Assembly: GCA_018896025.1 (NCBI GenBank)
Contig: JAHIND010000036.1
Coordinates: 31,702-95,701 of the forward strand
Source of the DNA: Pseudomonadota bacterium
GTDB lineage: Bacteria > Desulfobacterota > Desulfarculia > Desulfarculales > Desulfarculaceae
Direction: 5' to 3'
DNA length: 64,000 nt
A model generated the notes under the pieces. It was not told the DNA's origin. It saw only the letters and a program-made list of their open reading frames with translations, and ran no database searches. Shown piece after piece: positions 1-9,249 of this stretch; the stretch's first letter is position 1; every line of letters begins with the position of its first letter. A program made the translations under genes and the position numbers.

Positions 1-1
1 G

Positions 2-310
2 CTGTGGTTCCTGGCCGGCCTGGGGGTCTACGTGCGCGATGTGAGCCACATAACCGGGGTGCTCTCCACCCTGTTGCTGTTCATCTCGCCGGTGCTCTAT
101 CCTCTGAGCGCGGTGCCCCCGAAGTTCCAGGGTCTGCTGCTGCTCAATCCCCTCACCCTGGTCATCGAGCAGGCCCGCCGGGTTTTCGTTTTGGGGCGGG
201 TGCCGGACTGGACTGACTGGGCGATCTATGTGGCCTGCGCCCTAGCCGCGGCCTGGGCCGGGTTCTGGTGGTTCCAGCGGGTGCGCAAGGGGTTCGCCGA
301 TGTCATCTAA
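2..310 (+). CDS. ABC-2 type polysaccharide export permease, C-terminal part (truncated by window edge)
   Basis: Open from base 2 (LWFLAGLGVYVRDVSHITGVLSTLLLFISPVLYPLSAVP...); Wzm/TagG-like C-terminus; overlaps downstream Wzt-like ATPase start. Confidence 0.85.
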   Translation: MWFLAGLGVYVRDVSHITGVLSTLLLFISPVLYPLSAVPPKFQGLLLLNPLTLVIEQARRVFVLGRVPDWTDWAIYVACALAAAWAGFWWFQRVRKGFADVI

Positions 311-1628
311 GCCGCCGGTGGAGGCCCAAGGCGTGGGCAAGTGCTACACCCTGTACCAGCGGCCCTCCGACCGCCTGAAGCAGGCCGTGGTGCCCCGCCT
401 GCGCCGGGCCCTGGGCCTGGCTCCGCGCACCTATTACCAGCCTTTCTGGGCCCTCAGCGAGGTCTCGCTCCAGGTGGAGCGCGGCCAATGCCTGGGGGTG
501 CTGGGGCGCAACGGCTCGGGCAAGTCCACCCTGTTGCAGATACTGGCCGGGACCCTGAGCCCCACCACGGGGCAGGTGCGCACCAGGGGGCGGGTGACCG
601 CCATCCTGGAGCTGGGCGCGGGGTTCAACCCCATCTTCACCGGGCGGGAAAACCTGCAGCTCACCGCCAGCGTCATGGGCCTGAGCCGCCGCGAACTGGA
701 CGAGCGCTACCAGGACATCGTGGCCTTTGCCGACATCGGCGACTTCATGGAGCAGCCGGTGTGGACCTATTCCAGCGGCATGTACGTGCGCCTGGCCTTC
801 GCGGTGTCCGCCTGTGTGGACCCGGAGGTGTTCATCGTGGATGAGGCCCTGGCCGTGGGCGACGTGCGCTTCCAGGCCAAGTGCTTCCGCCGCCTGGACG
901 AACTGCTGGCCAAGGGCTGCGCGGTGATCCTGGTGACCCACAACCCCGAGCAGGTCACCCGCCACTGCACCAATGCCCTGGTGCTCAATGAGGGCGAAGT
1001 GCTGGCGCAGGGCGCGCCCCGGGACGCGGTGAACCGCTACCTCGACCTGATGCTCGGCGCGGAGCCCGATGGGCAGGACGCCCCCCCGGCCCAGGCCTCG
1101 GCCGCCGCGGCCTGCGAGGCCCTGGAGCGGCGGGCGGGCTACAACCCCGAGGAATACCGCTGGGGCAACGGCCAAGCCGAAATCTTGGACGTGTGCATAA
1201 CCTCGGGCACAGGGAGCCACACCACCAGCTTGCGCGGCGACCGGCCTTTGCGCGTGGAGGTGTGGGTGCGCCACCACCAACCGGAGCCCAGGCCCATCTA
1301 CGGCTTGATGATCAAGACCCCGGATGGGGTGCTGGTCTATGCCGACAACTCCCGCGACTTCAACGGCGGGCCGCTTTTCCGCCCGGCGGCGGCGGGAGAG
1401 GTGGTGCGCGCCGTATTCGAGCTGGACCAGCGCCTCTCCCAGGGGGATTATCTTCTCAGTGTGGGCGTGGCCACCGACGAGCGCGGCGAGGCGATTCCCC
1501 TGGACCGGCGCTTCGACACCCTGCAGATGAAAGTCATGAGCACCCGCCCGCGCACCTATGGCCTGGTGGACCTAGGCACGCGGGTGCGCCTGGAGAAATA
1601 CGACAACCCGCCGGACGGCGGCAGCTAG
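300..1628 (+). CDS. wzt: ABC transporter ATP-binding protein for polysaccharide/O-antigen export with C-terminal carbohydrate-binding-like domain
   Basis: Walker A GRNGSGKST, signature YSSGMYVRLAFA, Walker B EVFIVDEALAVGD, ~200 aa C-terminal extension typical of Wzt. Confidence 0.9.
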   Translation: MSSKPPVEAQGVGKCYTLYQRPSDRLKQAVVPRLRRALGLAPRTYYQPFWALSEVSLQVERGQCLGVLGRNGSGKSTLLQILAGTLSPTTGQVRTRGRVTAILELGAGFNPIFTGRENLQLTASVMGLSRRELDERYQDIVAFADIGDFMEQPVWTYSSGMYVRLAFAVSACVDPEVFIVDEALAVGDVRFQAKCFRRLDELLAKGCAVILVTHNPEQVTRHCTNALVLNEGEVLAQGAPRDAVNRYLDLMLGAEPDGQDAPPAQASAAAACEALERRAGYNPEEYRWGNGQAEILDVCITSGTGSHTTSLRGDRPLRVEVWVRHHQPEPRPIYGLMIKTPDGVLVYADNSRDFNGGPLFRPAAAGEVVRAVFELDQRLSQGDYLLSVGVATDERGEAIPLDRRFDTLQMKVMSTRPRTYGLVDLGTRVRLEKYDNPPDGGS

Positions 1629-1664
1629 GATTGGGCCCGGCCCGCCGCGCCACCCTGAAAGAAT

Positions 1665-3968
1665 TTGCATGCAACCATGACTAGGCAAAACTCCAAGCAA
1701 AAGCCATCAGGCCCGCTCCGTCTGGCCCGCATGTTCGATATCGGGCGCGTGAAACTGCGCGCCGCTCTGGCCGACCCCGCCGCCCTGCGCGCCCTGGACC
1801 GCGCCGTGGCCGAGCCCGGCCAATGGTGGGCCCTGGTCCCGGAGCCGGGGCCGGTGCTGCGCTGGGTGCGTCTGGCCGGGCGGGGCTGGCCCGGCGTGAG
1901 CAAGGGACGTCTGGTCGCCTTGGGGCTCGGCGGCGAGACCATGGTGGCGGAGCTTGACGCCCAGAGCGTCGGCCCGCCGCTACGTCTGCCCGAAAGCTGC
2001 GCGGGGGTGTATCTATGGTTACCGCCCCACGTGAGGCCTCCCCGGGGGCTGGCCTTTTGGCGGCTGGGCACGGCCTGGGCCCTGGCCCGCCTGGCCCTGC
2101 CCCAGATTCACCAATCCCTGCGCTCTCCCCGCGCCATCCTGTCTCAGGCCAAGCAAATGCGCCAAAGGTTGCTGAACGGCAACTGGCGCTCGGCCAAGAG
2201 CAGGTTTTTGCAGGGCCTGCTGCAACGCGAGATATACGCCGACTGGGTGAGCCGCCACGACACCCTGAGCCCACAGGATCGGACACTGATGGCCCGGCGG
2301 GTGGCGGCCATGCCCCGGCCGCCCCTCATCTCGGTGGTGATGCCGGTGTTCAACCCGCCGCCGGACTGCCTGGCCCAGGCCCTGGCCTCCCTGCGCGGCC
2401 AGATATATCCCCACTGGGAGCTTTGCGCCGCCGACGACGCCTCGGACGACCCCAAGGTGCGGGCGGTCCTGGATAAGGCCGCCCAGGACGACCCCAGGGT
2501 GCGAGTGGTCCACCGCCCGGCGCGCGGCCACATCTCCGAGGCCAGCAACAGCGCCCTGGCCATCGTGCGGGGCGACTACGTGGCCCTCATGGACCACGAC
2601 GACATCCTGCCGCCCCACGCCCTGTACCTGGTGGCCGAGGAGATCCTGGCCCACCCCGAGGCGGACATCATCTACAGCGACGAGGACAAAATCGACGAGC
2701 AGGGCCTGCGCTTCGGGGCATATTTCAAGCCCGACTGGGACCCCGAGCTGTTCCTGGGCCAGAACATGATCTCCCACCTGGGGGTCTACCGGCGCGGCCT
2801 TCTGGACGAGATCGGCGGCTTCCGGCGGGGCCTGGAGGGCTCCCAGGACTACGACCTGTGCCTGCGGGCCCTGGAGCGCAGCAGCGATGAGCGGGTGCGC
2901 CACATACCCAGGGTTCTCTATCACTGGCGGGCCATCGCCTCGTCCACGGCCAGCGGCGGCCAGGCCAAGGCATATGCCTTCCGCCGCGCCCACACGGCCC
3001 TCAGTCAGGCCCTGGCCCGGCGCGGCGTGGCGGCCCAGGTGGAGATCGGCCCCAACTGGGGCCAGTACCGGGTGCACTACGATCCGCCCGATCCCCTCCC
3101 CACCATCAGCCTGGTGGCCCCGCTCACCGATGAAGGCCCCGAGCAAACTCCGCCCTTGGCGGGCCTGCTCCAGGGCCTGGCCCCGCTGACCGGCGCCTGG
3201 GATTTGGAGGTGATCGCGGTGGGCCCGGCCCATCTTCTGGAGCAGGCCCGAGCAGCGGGCCGCGGGCACCCCGGCGTGCCTCTGCGCCTGGTGGAGGCCG
3301 CGGGGAGCTGGCCCGTTCTGGTCAACGCCGCCGCCGACCTGACCCAGGGAAGCATATTGGGGCTGGTGGACCCGGGCCTGGCGCCCAGCGGCCCGGCCTG
3401 GCTGGAAGAAGCCGCCGCCTTGCTGGCCATGCCGGGCAACGGCGCGCTGGGAGGCTTTCTGTTGCAACCCGACGGCACGGTGCTCCAGGCGGGCCTGACC
3501 CTGCGGCCGGGCCGGGTGGCCGCGCCGGTGAACCACGGCGACACCCTGGAGCAGCTCAGCGGCTTCATGCGCCACACCACCCGCCAGCGCCTCAGCGCGG
3601 TGAGCGGAGCCTGCCTGTTCACCAGGCGCGAGGTTTTTCAGCGTTTGGGCGGCCTGGACCAGGAGGGCCTGGCCCGCGCCTATGCCGACGTGGATTATTG
3701 CCTGCGCCTGAGGCGGGAGGGCCTGGCCGTGGTGTGGGCGCCGCGCGTCCGGCTGGAGCTGGCCCAAGCGGCTTCCGGCGGTCCGCTGGCAGCCCTGCTC
3801 GACCCCCAGGGCCTGGGCGGCCTGGCCGATGAGGCGGCGCTAATGGAGCGGCGCTGGGGAAAGTTGTTGGCCGCCGATCCCTATCACAACCCCAACGTGG
3901 CCTACGGCTCCATGCAGCAAAACCCGGTGGCCCCGCGTGGCGCTAGGCCTTGGGAGAGCGGGGCTTAG
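1665..3968 (+). CDS. Family 2 glycosyltransferase, large two-domain protein
   Basis: [43 protein letters not shown] and [12 protein letters not shown]; second GT-like half ([21 protein letters not shown]). Confidence 0.85.
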   Translation: MHATMTRQNSKQKPSGPLRLARMFDIGRVKLRAALADPAALRALDRAVAEPGQWWALVPEPGPVLRWVRLAGRGWPGVSKGRLVALGLGGETMVAELDAQSVGPPLRLPESCAGVYLWLPPHVRPPRGLAFWRLGTAWALARLALPQIHQSLRSPRAILSQAKQMRQRLLNGNWRSAKSRFLQGLLQREIYADWVSRHDTLSPQDRTLMARRVAAMPRPPLISVVMPVFNPPPDCLAQALASLRGQIYPHWELCAADDASDDPKVRAVLDKAAQDDPRVRVVHRPARGHISEASNSALAIVRGDYVALMDHDDILPPHALYLVAEEILAHPEADIIYSDEDKIDEQGLRFGAYFKPDWDPELFLGQNMISHLGVYRRGLLDEIGGFRRGLEGSQDYDLCLRALERSSDERVRHIPRVLYHWRAIASSTASGGQAKAYAFRRAHTALSQALARRGVAAQVEIGPNWGQYRVHYDPPDPLPTISLVAPLTDEGPEQTPPLAGLLQGLAPLTGAWDLEVIAVGPAHLLEQARAAGRGHPGVPLRLVEAAGSWPVLVNAAADLTQGSILGLVDPGLAPSGPAWLEEAAALLAMPGNGALGGFLLQPDGTVLQAGLTLRPGRVAAPVNHGDTLEQLSGFMRHTTRQRLSAVSGACLFTRREVFQRLGGLDQEGLARAYADVDYCLRLRREGLAVVWAPRVRLELAQAASGGPLAALLDPQGLGGLADEAALMERRWGKLLAADPYHNPNVAYGSMQQNPVAPRGARPWESGA

Positions 3969-4995
3969 AGCAAGCGCCACGGCGCAACGCGGCCAGGGGC
4001 GACCAGGTCATGGCCCTCATCAGGCGCGCCAGGGAAACCCGGCGCGAGGCCTGCACCCGGCGGCGTTCCGCCCAAACCGCGCCCAGCCCGCGCACGCCCT
4101 CCACCAGACCCTGCCAGGCCTGGGCCTCCTGTCCCTGGCTCACGGCCTGGGCCAGGAGCGCGGCCTGGGCCGCCAGCCATAGGGGCGCGGCCAGGCACAG
4201 CAACAGGGCGGGCATGTCCCGGACCAGCACCCACAACCGGTTGCGGAATCCCAGCCTGCGGGCCAGGCCCGAGGCTCCGGCCCCGCTGATATCGCCGTGG
4301 TGCAACACCCTGGCCCGGTTGGCCTGCAGGCAGGTGCGCCCGGCCAGGCGCAGACGGAAGCCCAGGTCCACGTCCTCCATGTAACAGAACAGGCGCTCGT
4401 ACATGCCGCCCGCCTGGCGGAAGGCCGCGCCGTCGTACAGCGCCGCCGCCGCGCAAGGCGCGAACACCTCGGCCACCGAGGGCAGGCGGCCCAGCCTTTG
4501 CCCGTGCCCACCGCGCCAGGCGGTGCCGCTGGGGTGGTAGCAGTCGCCCGCGCCGTCCATGATCTCAGGGTCGTCCAGGAAAAGTTGCAGCGAACCCACG
4601 GCTGCGGCCTGGGGGTTGTCCCGGGCCACGGCCAGCAACTCGGCCAGCCAATTGGTGAGCGGCAGGGCGTCGGGATTGAGCGCGCCCACCCAGGGCGCGG
4701 GCCTCAGCGCCGCCCCCAGGTTGATCCCGGCGGCGAAGCCCAGGTTGAGGCGCGAGCGCACCAGGGCGAAGCGGGCGTCGGGCAGGCGCAGGCGCTCGGC
4801 CCAGCCGTCGCTGGAGGCGTTGTCCACCACCACGGCCCGGAAGCGCCCCTCGTTCTGGGCGGCCAGGGCCTCCAGGCTGCGCCCCAGGATGGGGCCGCTG
4901 TTGTAGCTCACGATCACCACCGTGACCAGCGGGAGCTCCGGAGGCAAAGGGCCGGGCCCGAGGGTCAGGCTGAAATTGGCTGGCGGCGGGTTCAT
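3943..4995 (-). CDS. Family 2 glycosyltransferase (rhamnosyltransferase-like)
   Basis: VTVVIVSYNSGPILGRSLEALAAQ..VVVDNASSDGW..NLGFAAGINLGA; ORF extends to 5235 but MNPPPANF at 4995 is the likely start. Confidence 0.8.
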   Translation of the reverse strand: MNPPPANFSLTLGPGPLPPELPLVTVVIVSYNSGPILGRSLEALAAQNEGRFRAVVVDNASSDGWAERLRLPDARFALVRSRLNLGFAAGINLGAALRPAPWVGALNPDALPLTNWLAELLAVARDNPQAAAVGSLQLFLDDPEIMDGAGDCYHPSGTAWRGGHGQRLGRLPSVAEVFAPCAAAALYDGAAFRQAGGMYERLFCYMEDVDLGFRLRLAGRTCLQANRARVLHHGDISGAGASGLARRLGFRNRLWVLVRDMPALLLCLAAPLWLAAQAALLAQAVSQGQEAQAWQGLVEGVRGLGAVWAERRRVQASRRVSLARLMRAMTWSPLAALRRGACSKPRSPKA

Positions 4996-5440
4996 TTGCC
5001 TCCGAAGATCTCTGGGAATCTGTTTTTCAGGGCTGGTTGGAGGTGCATATCTTTGGCATCGTCCAGCCCCGCGCTGACCGATTTGTCGTGCACGAGGTAA
5101 CGTCCTACGAACTTGGCCACGTGCCCCCCCAACCACATCCCTTGGCCAGCTTGCACCACGCGGTGTTGTGCGCCACCACCGGCCCGGAGTTTTGGCGGGT
5201 GCGCAACAGCTCCACCCGGTTGAAGCGCCCGGCATATTTCTGGAGCCAAGCCTGGGCCAGGCCGCAGGAGTCGTCGCGTGAGCAGTCGTCCACCACCAGG
5301 CACTCCCAGTGGGGGTAGTCCTGCCCGGCCACCGACTCCAGGGCCTGGCGCACGAAACACCCGTAGTTGAAACTGGTGACTACCACTGAGACCAGCGGGG
5401 CGCTCAGGCTCGGCACAGGTGAAGGTCCGTAGTCCATCAT
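4992..5440 (-). pseudogene. Truncated/frame-disrupted family 2 glycosyltransferase
   Basis: N-terminal GT2 motif VSVVVTSFNYGCFVRQALESVAGQDYPHWECLVVDDCS, ORF ends at 5105 after ~110 aa; plausible C-terminal tail in another frame (4992-5360). Confidence 0.5.
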
Positions 5441-5584
5441 AATATTCGCCAGGTTGTGGTCCGGTGCTTGGGGATGTCGGCAGGTATTATAGCATTGTCG
5501 AAAATGGAAGATGGCAAGAGCGACATGAGATCGCTCTGGGCCGGGAGGGATGGCCCGGCGACGTGGCTCCTACTTTGGCGGGGC

Positions 5585-7441
5585 CTACCCTTCTATAGCC
5601 TCCAACTCCTCCCACCGGGAGAAGATATCCTCCAGCTCCCGCTCCAGCTCTTGCAAGCGGGCGCTGATGGCCGCCGCCGCCTTGCCGCCCTTGGCGTACA
5701 ACTCCGGGTCGGACACCCGTTGGTGCAGCTCGGCCTGCTCCCGCTCCAGGGCCTCGATCCTTTGGGGCAGCTCGGCCAACTCCCGCTTTTGGTTGAAGCT
5801 CAACTTGCGGGGGCGCTCCTGAGGGGGCCGTTTCTTGGCCTTGGCGGGCTTGGAGGGTTTGGCCTGCTCCGCAGAAGGCGTGGACACCCGCTGGGCCAGC
5901 CAGTCGTCATAGCCGCCCGCGTACTCGCCCACCCGGCCCCCTCCCTCCAGGACCAGGGTGCCGGCCACCACGTTGTTGAGGAACTGGCGGTCGTGGCTGA
6001 CCAGGAGCACCGTGCCCTCAAACTCCACCAGGAGGTTTTCCAGCAACAAAAGGGTGTCGCGGTCCAGGTCGTTGGTGGGCTCGTCCAAGACCAAAAGGTT
6101 GGCCGGTTTGGCGAACAGTTTGGCCAAAAGCAGGCGGTTGCGCTCCCCGCCGGAGAGCACCCGCACCGGGCTGTGCACCCGGTCGGCGGTGAAGAGAAAA
6201 TCCTTGAGGTAGCTGATGACGTGACGCTGGCGGCCGCCGACCACCAGGTTGTCCTGGCCCTCGGCCAGGTTCTCCTGCACCGTCTTGTCGTAGTCCAACT
6301 CCTCGCGCATCTGGTCGAAGTAGGCGATCTCCAGGTTGGCCCCCAGGCGGATGCTCCCGGACTTAGGCTCCAGGCCGCCCAGCAGGATTTTGAGCAGGGT
6401 GGTCTTGCCCGAGCCGTTGGGGCCCATGATGCCAATCTTGTCGCCCCTGAGAATCAGGGTGCTGAAATCCTTGATGAGCGGCTCGCCACCCTCGTAAGCG
6501 AAGCCGACCTCGTCAACCTCGGCCACCACCTTGCCCGACAGGCCCGCCTGTTGGGTTTGCAGCCGGGCCGAGCCCAGGACCTCTCTGCGTTTGGCCCGCT
6601 GCTCACGCATCTGCATGAGCCGCCGCACCCGGCCCTCGTCCCTGGTGCGCCGGGCCCTGAGGCCGCGGTGCAGCCACTCCTCCTCCTGGCTCATCTTCTT
6701 GTCGAACTTGGCCCGCTGCTCCTGCTCCATGACCAGGGCATCTTCCCGGCGGCGCAGGAACTCGTCGTAGGGGCAGTTCCAGTCGTAGAGGGCGCCCCGG
6801 TCCAATTCCACCACCCGGGTGGCCAGGTTGCGGGCAAAGGCCCGGTCGTGGGAAATGAAGACCATGGCCCCCTGATAGCCCGCCAGGAACTCCTCCAGCC
6901 AGACGATGGCGCTGATGTCCAGGTGGTTGGTGGGCTCGTCCAAGAGCAACAACTGGGGACTCTTGGCCAAGGCCCTGGCCAGCAGCACCCGGCGCTTGAG
7001 GCCGCCGGAGAGGGTTTCCACCCGCGCACTTGGTTCCAAACCCAGGCGGGTCAGCGCGGTGTGCAACCTGCGGTCGGCCTCCCAGAGGGCCTGGTCGTTG
7101 CCCTGCTCGGCGCTTTGCCCCCCGCCCAGCCCACGGCGCAATTGAATGAGTACCCGGCCCACGCTTCCCAGTCCCTGGGCGGCCACCTCGTAGACCTCGC
7201 CCTCCATGCCGCCGGGCACGTTTTGGGGCAGATAGCCGATCTCCAGGCCCACCTCGCGGCTGATCTCGCCCGAGTCGGGCGGGAGTTCGCCGGCCAGCAC
7301 CTTGAGCAGGCTGGACTTGCCCGCCCCGTTGCGGCCCAAGAGGCACACCCGCTCGCCGGGCTGCACCCGGAAGCCGATCCCTTCCAGGAGATTGGGCCCG
7401 CCAAAAGCCAGGCTGACGTCGAATAGGTTGATAAGGGCCAA
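5585..7441 (-). CDS. uup: ABC-F family ATP-binding protein (Uup-like)
   Basis: Two ABC cassettes (GRNGAGKSSL, GPNGSGKTTL; LSGGLKRRVLLARAL, LSGGERNRLLLAKLF) plus C-terminal coiled coil. Confidence 0.85.
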   Translation of the reverse strand: MALINLFDVSLAFGGPNLLEGIGFRVQPGERVCLLGRNGAGKSSLLKVLAGELPPDSGEISREVGLEIGYLPQNVPGGMEGEVYEVAAQGLGSVGRVLIQLRRGLGGGQSAEQGNDQALWEADRRLHTALTRLGLEPSARVETLSGGLKRRVLLARALAKSPQLLLLDEPTNHLDISAIVWLEEFLAGYQGAMVFISHDRAFARNLATRVVELDRGALYDWNCPYDEFLRRREDALVMEQEQRAKFDKKMSQEEEWLHRGLRARRTRDEGRVRRLMQMREQRAKRREVLGSARLQTQQAGLSGKVVAEVDEVGFAYEGGEPLIKDFSTLILRGDKIGIMGPNGSGKTTLLKILLGGLEPKSGSIRLGANLEIAYFDQMREELDYDKTVQENLAEGQDNLVVGGRQRHVISYLKDFLFTADRVHSPVRVLSGGERNRLLLAKLFAKPANLLVLDEPTNDLDRDTLLLLENLLVEFEGTVLLVSHDRQFLNNVVAGTLVLEGGGRVGEYAGGYDDWLAQRVSTPSAEQAKPSKPAKAKKRPPQERPRKLSFNQKRELAELPQRIEALEREQAELHQRVSDPELYAKGGKAAAAISARLQELERELEDIFSRWEELEAIEG

Positions 7442-7667
7442 GGGTGCGCTCCGCCGGGTTCGCTGTCTTCGCGTGCCGTCTACCAGAAGGTTGGAATCAT
7501 ACCCTGCTCGGCGCGATTATTCATGACCGTCGAAGGTCGCTTTGATGATAATCGCTAAAGACATGCGCGATTTAAGGTCACCAGGCTTATGCTAGAATTT
7601 AATTCAGCCCCATGGCGGCCCCATCCGCCGCCCATTCACTAATGCCGTAACACCTGGAGGGAGCCGA

Positions 7668-8777
7668 TTGTCCTCAAGCACAAACCGACCCAAGGCGGTG
7701 GTGAGCCTGGCCCAGGTGGAGCGGGACGCTTCGCCTTCGCAAATCCAGGCCGCCACGTGGCGGGTGGCTGAAGCGGCCAGCGATTTCTCCTGGCTGAGTC
7801 CCGGTGACACGGTGTTCATCAAACCGGTGATCAACTCGGGCAACCCCTACCCCGCCACCACCAGCCCTCCCGCCGTGGCGGCCATGGTCGGCCTGCTCAA
7901 GGAAAAGGGAGCGGGCCGGATTCTGGTGGGCGATATGGGGGGCATCGCGCACGTAAAGCAACGCCCGGAAGGGGTCAAAGGCAGCACCCGAGGGCTCGCC
8001 ATGGCCACCGGCCTGGCCCAGGCCGCCGAGGAGGCCGGGGCGGAGCTGCACTTTTTCGAGGAAGCCGGTTGGGACGCTTTTTTTGAAGACCACCCCGCGC
8101 CGGGCTCCCACTGGAAGGGCGGCCTGATGCTGCCCATGGTGCTGCGCCAGGTGGACCACATCGTGCTCATGCCCCGATGCAGCCGCCACGCCCTTTTGGG
8201 AAGCACCCTGGGCCTCAAGGCGGTGGTGGGCTACATGCGCTTCGACACCCGCCTGGAATATCACCGACATGGCGCGCACATCCAGGAGATGACCGCCGAG
8301 GCCAACACGGTGGGCACTTTGCGGGACAAGCAACGCCTGGTGGTAAGCGCGGCGGACAAAATTCTGGCCAACTACGGACCGGACAAGGGACTGGTGCTGA
8401 CGCCGGAGGTGGGCCTGGTCATGGCCTCCACCTCGGTGACAGCCCACGACCTCATGTCCTTGGCCTGGCTGATCCTCAACCGCCGGACGCTTTCGGGAGG
8501 CCAACTGGGCATGTTCAGCGATCCCAACAGCAGCCAACTGGTGGCCAACCTGGCCAACCACATGGTGGCCGGCATGCTGGGCGGGGCGGGGGCGGCGCTG
8601 ACGGCCCAGGCCCTCACGCGCCAGAATTTGGCCTCCATAGGACAGGATCGGATTCTGGCCAGGGCCTTTCAGGTTCTGGGCGGCGTCCCCGAAGTGAAGC
8701 CCCTGTTGAGCGGCCCTGAGCTGAACCAAGGGCTTGTGAATGATCTGATGGGCGTGGCCTCCTTGGGGGTTGCCTGA
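7668..8777 (+). CDS. DUF362 domain-containing protein
   Basis: DTVFIKPVINSGNPYPATTSPPAVAAMVGLLKEKGAGRILVGDMGG pattern. Confidence 0.7.
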   Translation: MSSSTNRPKAVVSLAQVERDASPSQIQAATWRVAEAASDFSWLSPGDTVFIKPVINSGNPYPATTSPPAVAAMVGLLKEKGAGRILVGDMGGIAHVKQRPEGVKGSTRGLAMATGLAQAAEEAGAELHFFEEAGWDAFFEDHPAPGSHWKGGLMLPMVLRQVDHIVLMPRCSRHALLGSTLGLKAVVGYMRFDTRLEYHRHGAHIQEMTAEANTVGTLRDKQRLVVSAADKILANYGPDKGLVLTPEVGLVMASTSVTAHDLMSLAWLILNRRTLSGGQLGMFSDPNSSQLVANLANHMVAGMLGGAGAALTAQALTRQNLASIGQDRILARAFQVLGGVPEVKPLLSGPELNQGLVNDLMGVASLGVA

Positions 8778-8793
8778 CCCCGGCCTTTCCCCA

Positions 8794-9249
8794 TCATTCC
8801 CGCCGCGTTTTACCCAGGTGTGCCAAGCCTAGCAGGCCCAACCGAACGCAAGCCGCCAGGAAGACCAGAGGGTCCCGCCAGTTGGCATGGGCATCCACCA
8901 GCGGGCCGGGCCGCAGGGAAGCCAGCCATTGCCGGAGCGTCCAACGCCGCCCGCCGGCGGTGGTCCCGCTGAGCGCCAAGAAAGGATCGCTGATCATATC
9001 CACCCAACACCCCGGCCGGTCGGTGACGATCCGGCTGGTTCGCGGCCCCTGGTCGCGGCAATGAGCCAGGCCCCGGCGTTCCACGCCCGGACGACGGCGT
9101 CCTTGCGGTTGCTCGAAGCAAGCAAACGGGGCACATCGCGCCACTTCCAGGCCACGGTTTACCTCCCCGCCTTTGCCGGCCCGCCGAGGGGGCGCAGGTC
9201 CAGACGGTCGATGAAAAGGTAGCAGCGCCGCTCGGGGCAAGAGAGCCAC
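8794..9249 (-). CDS. Hypothetical protein (weak; could be non-coding or remnant)
   Basis: ORF between DUF362 gene and GT39-like gene; hydrophobic C-terminus; start uncertain. Confidence 0.25.
   Translation of the reverse strand: MALLPRAALLPFHRPSGPAPPRRAGKGGEVNRGLEVARCAPFACFEQPQGRRRPGVERRGLAHCRDQGPRTSRIVTDRPGCWVDMISDPFLALSGTTAGGRRWTLRQWLASLRPGPLVDAHANWRDPLVFLAACVRLGLLGLAHLGKTRRE

Noticed and set aside
5456-7426. 656-aa plus-strand ORF opposite uup
   Set aside because: Antisense shadow ORF caused by high GC; His/Leu/Gln/Gly-rich low-complexity translation, while the minus strand encodes a clear ABC-F protein
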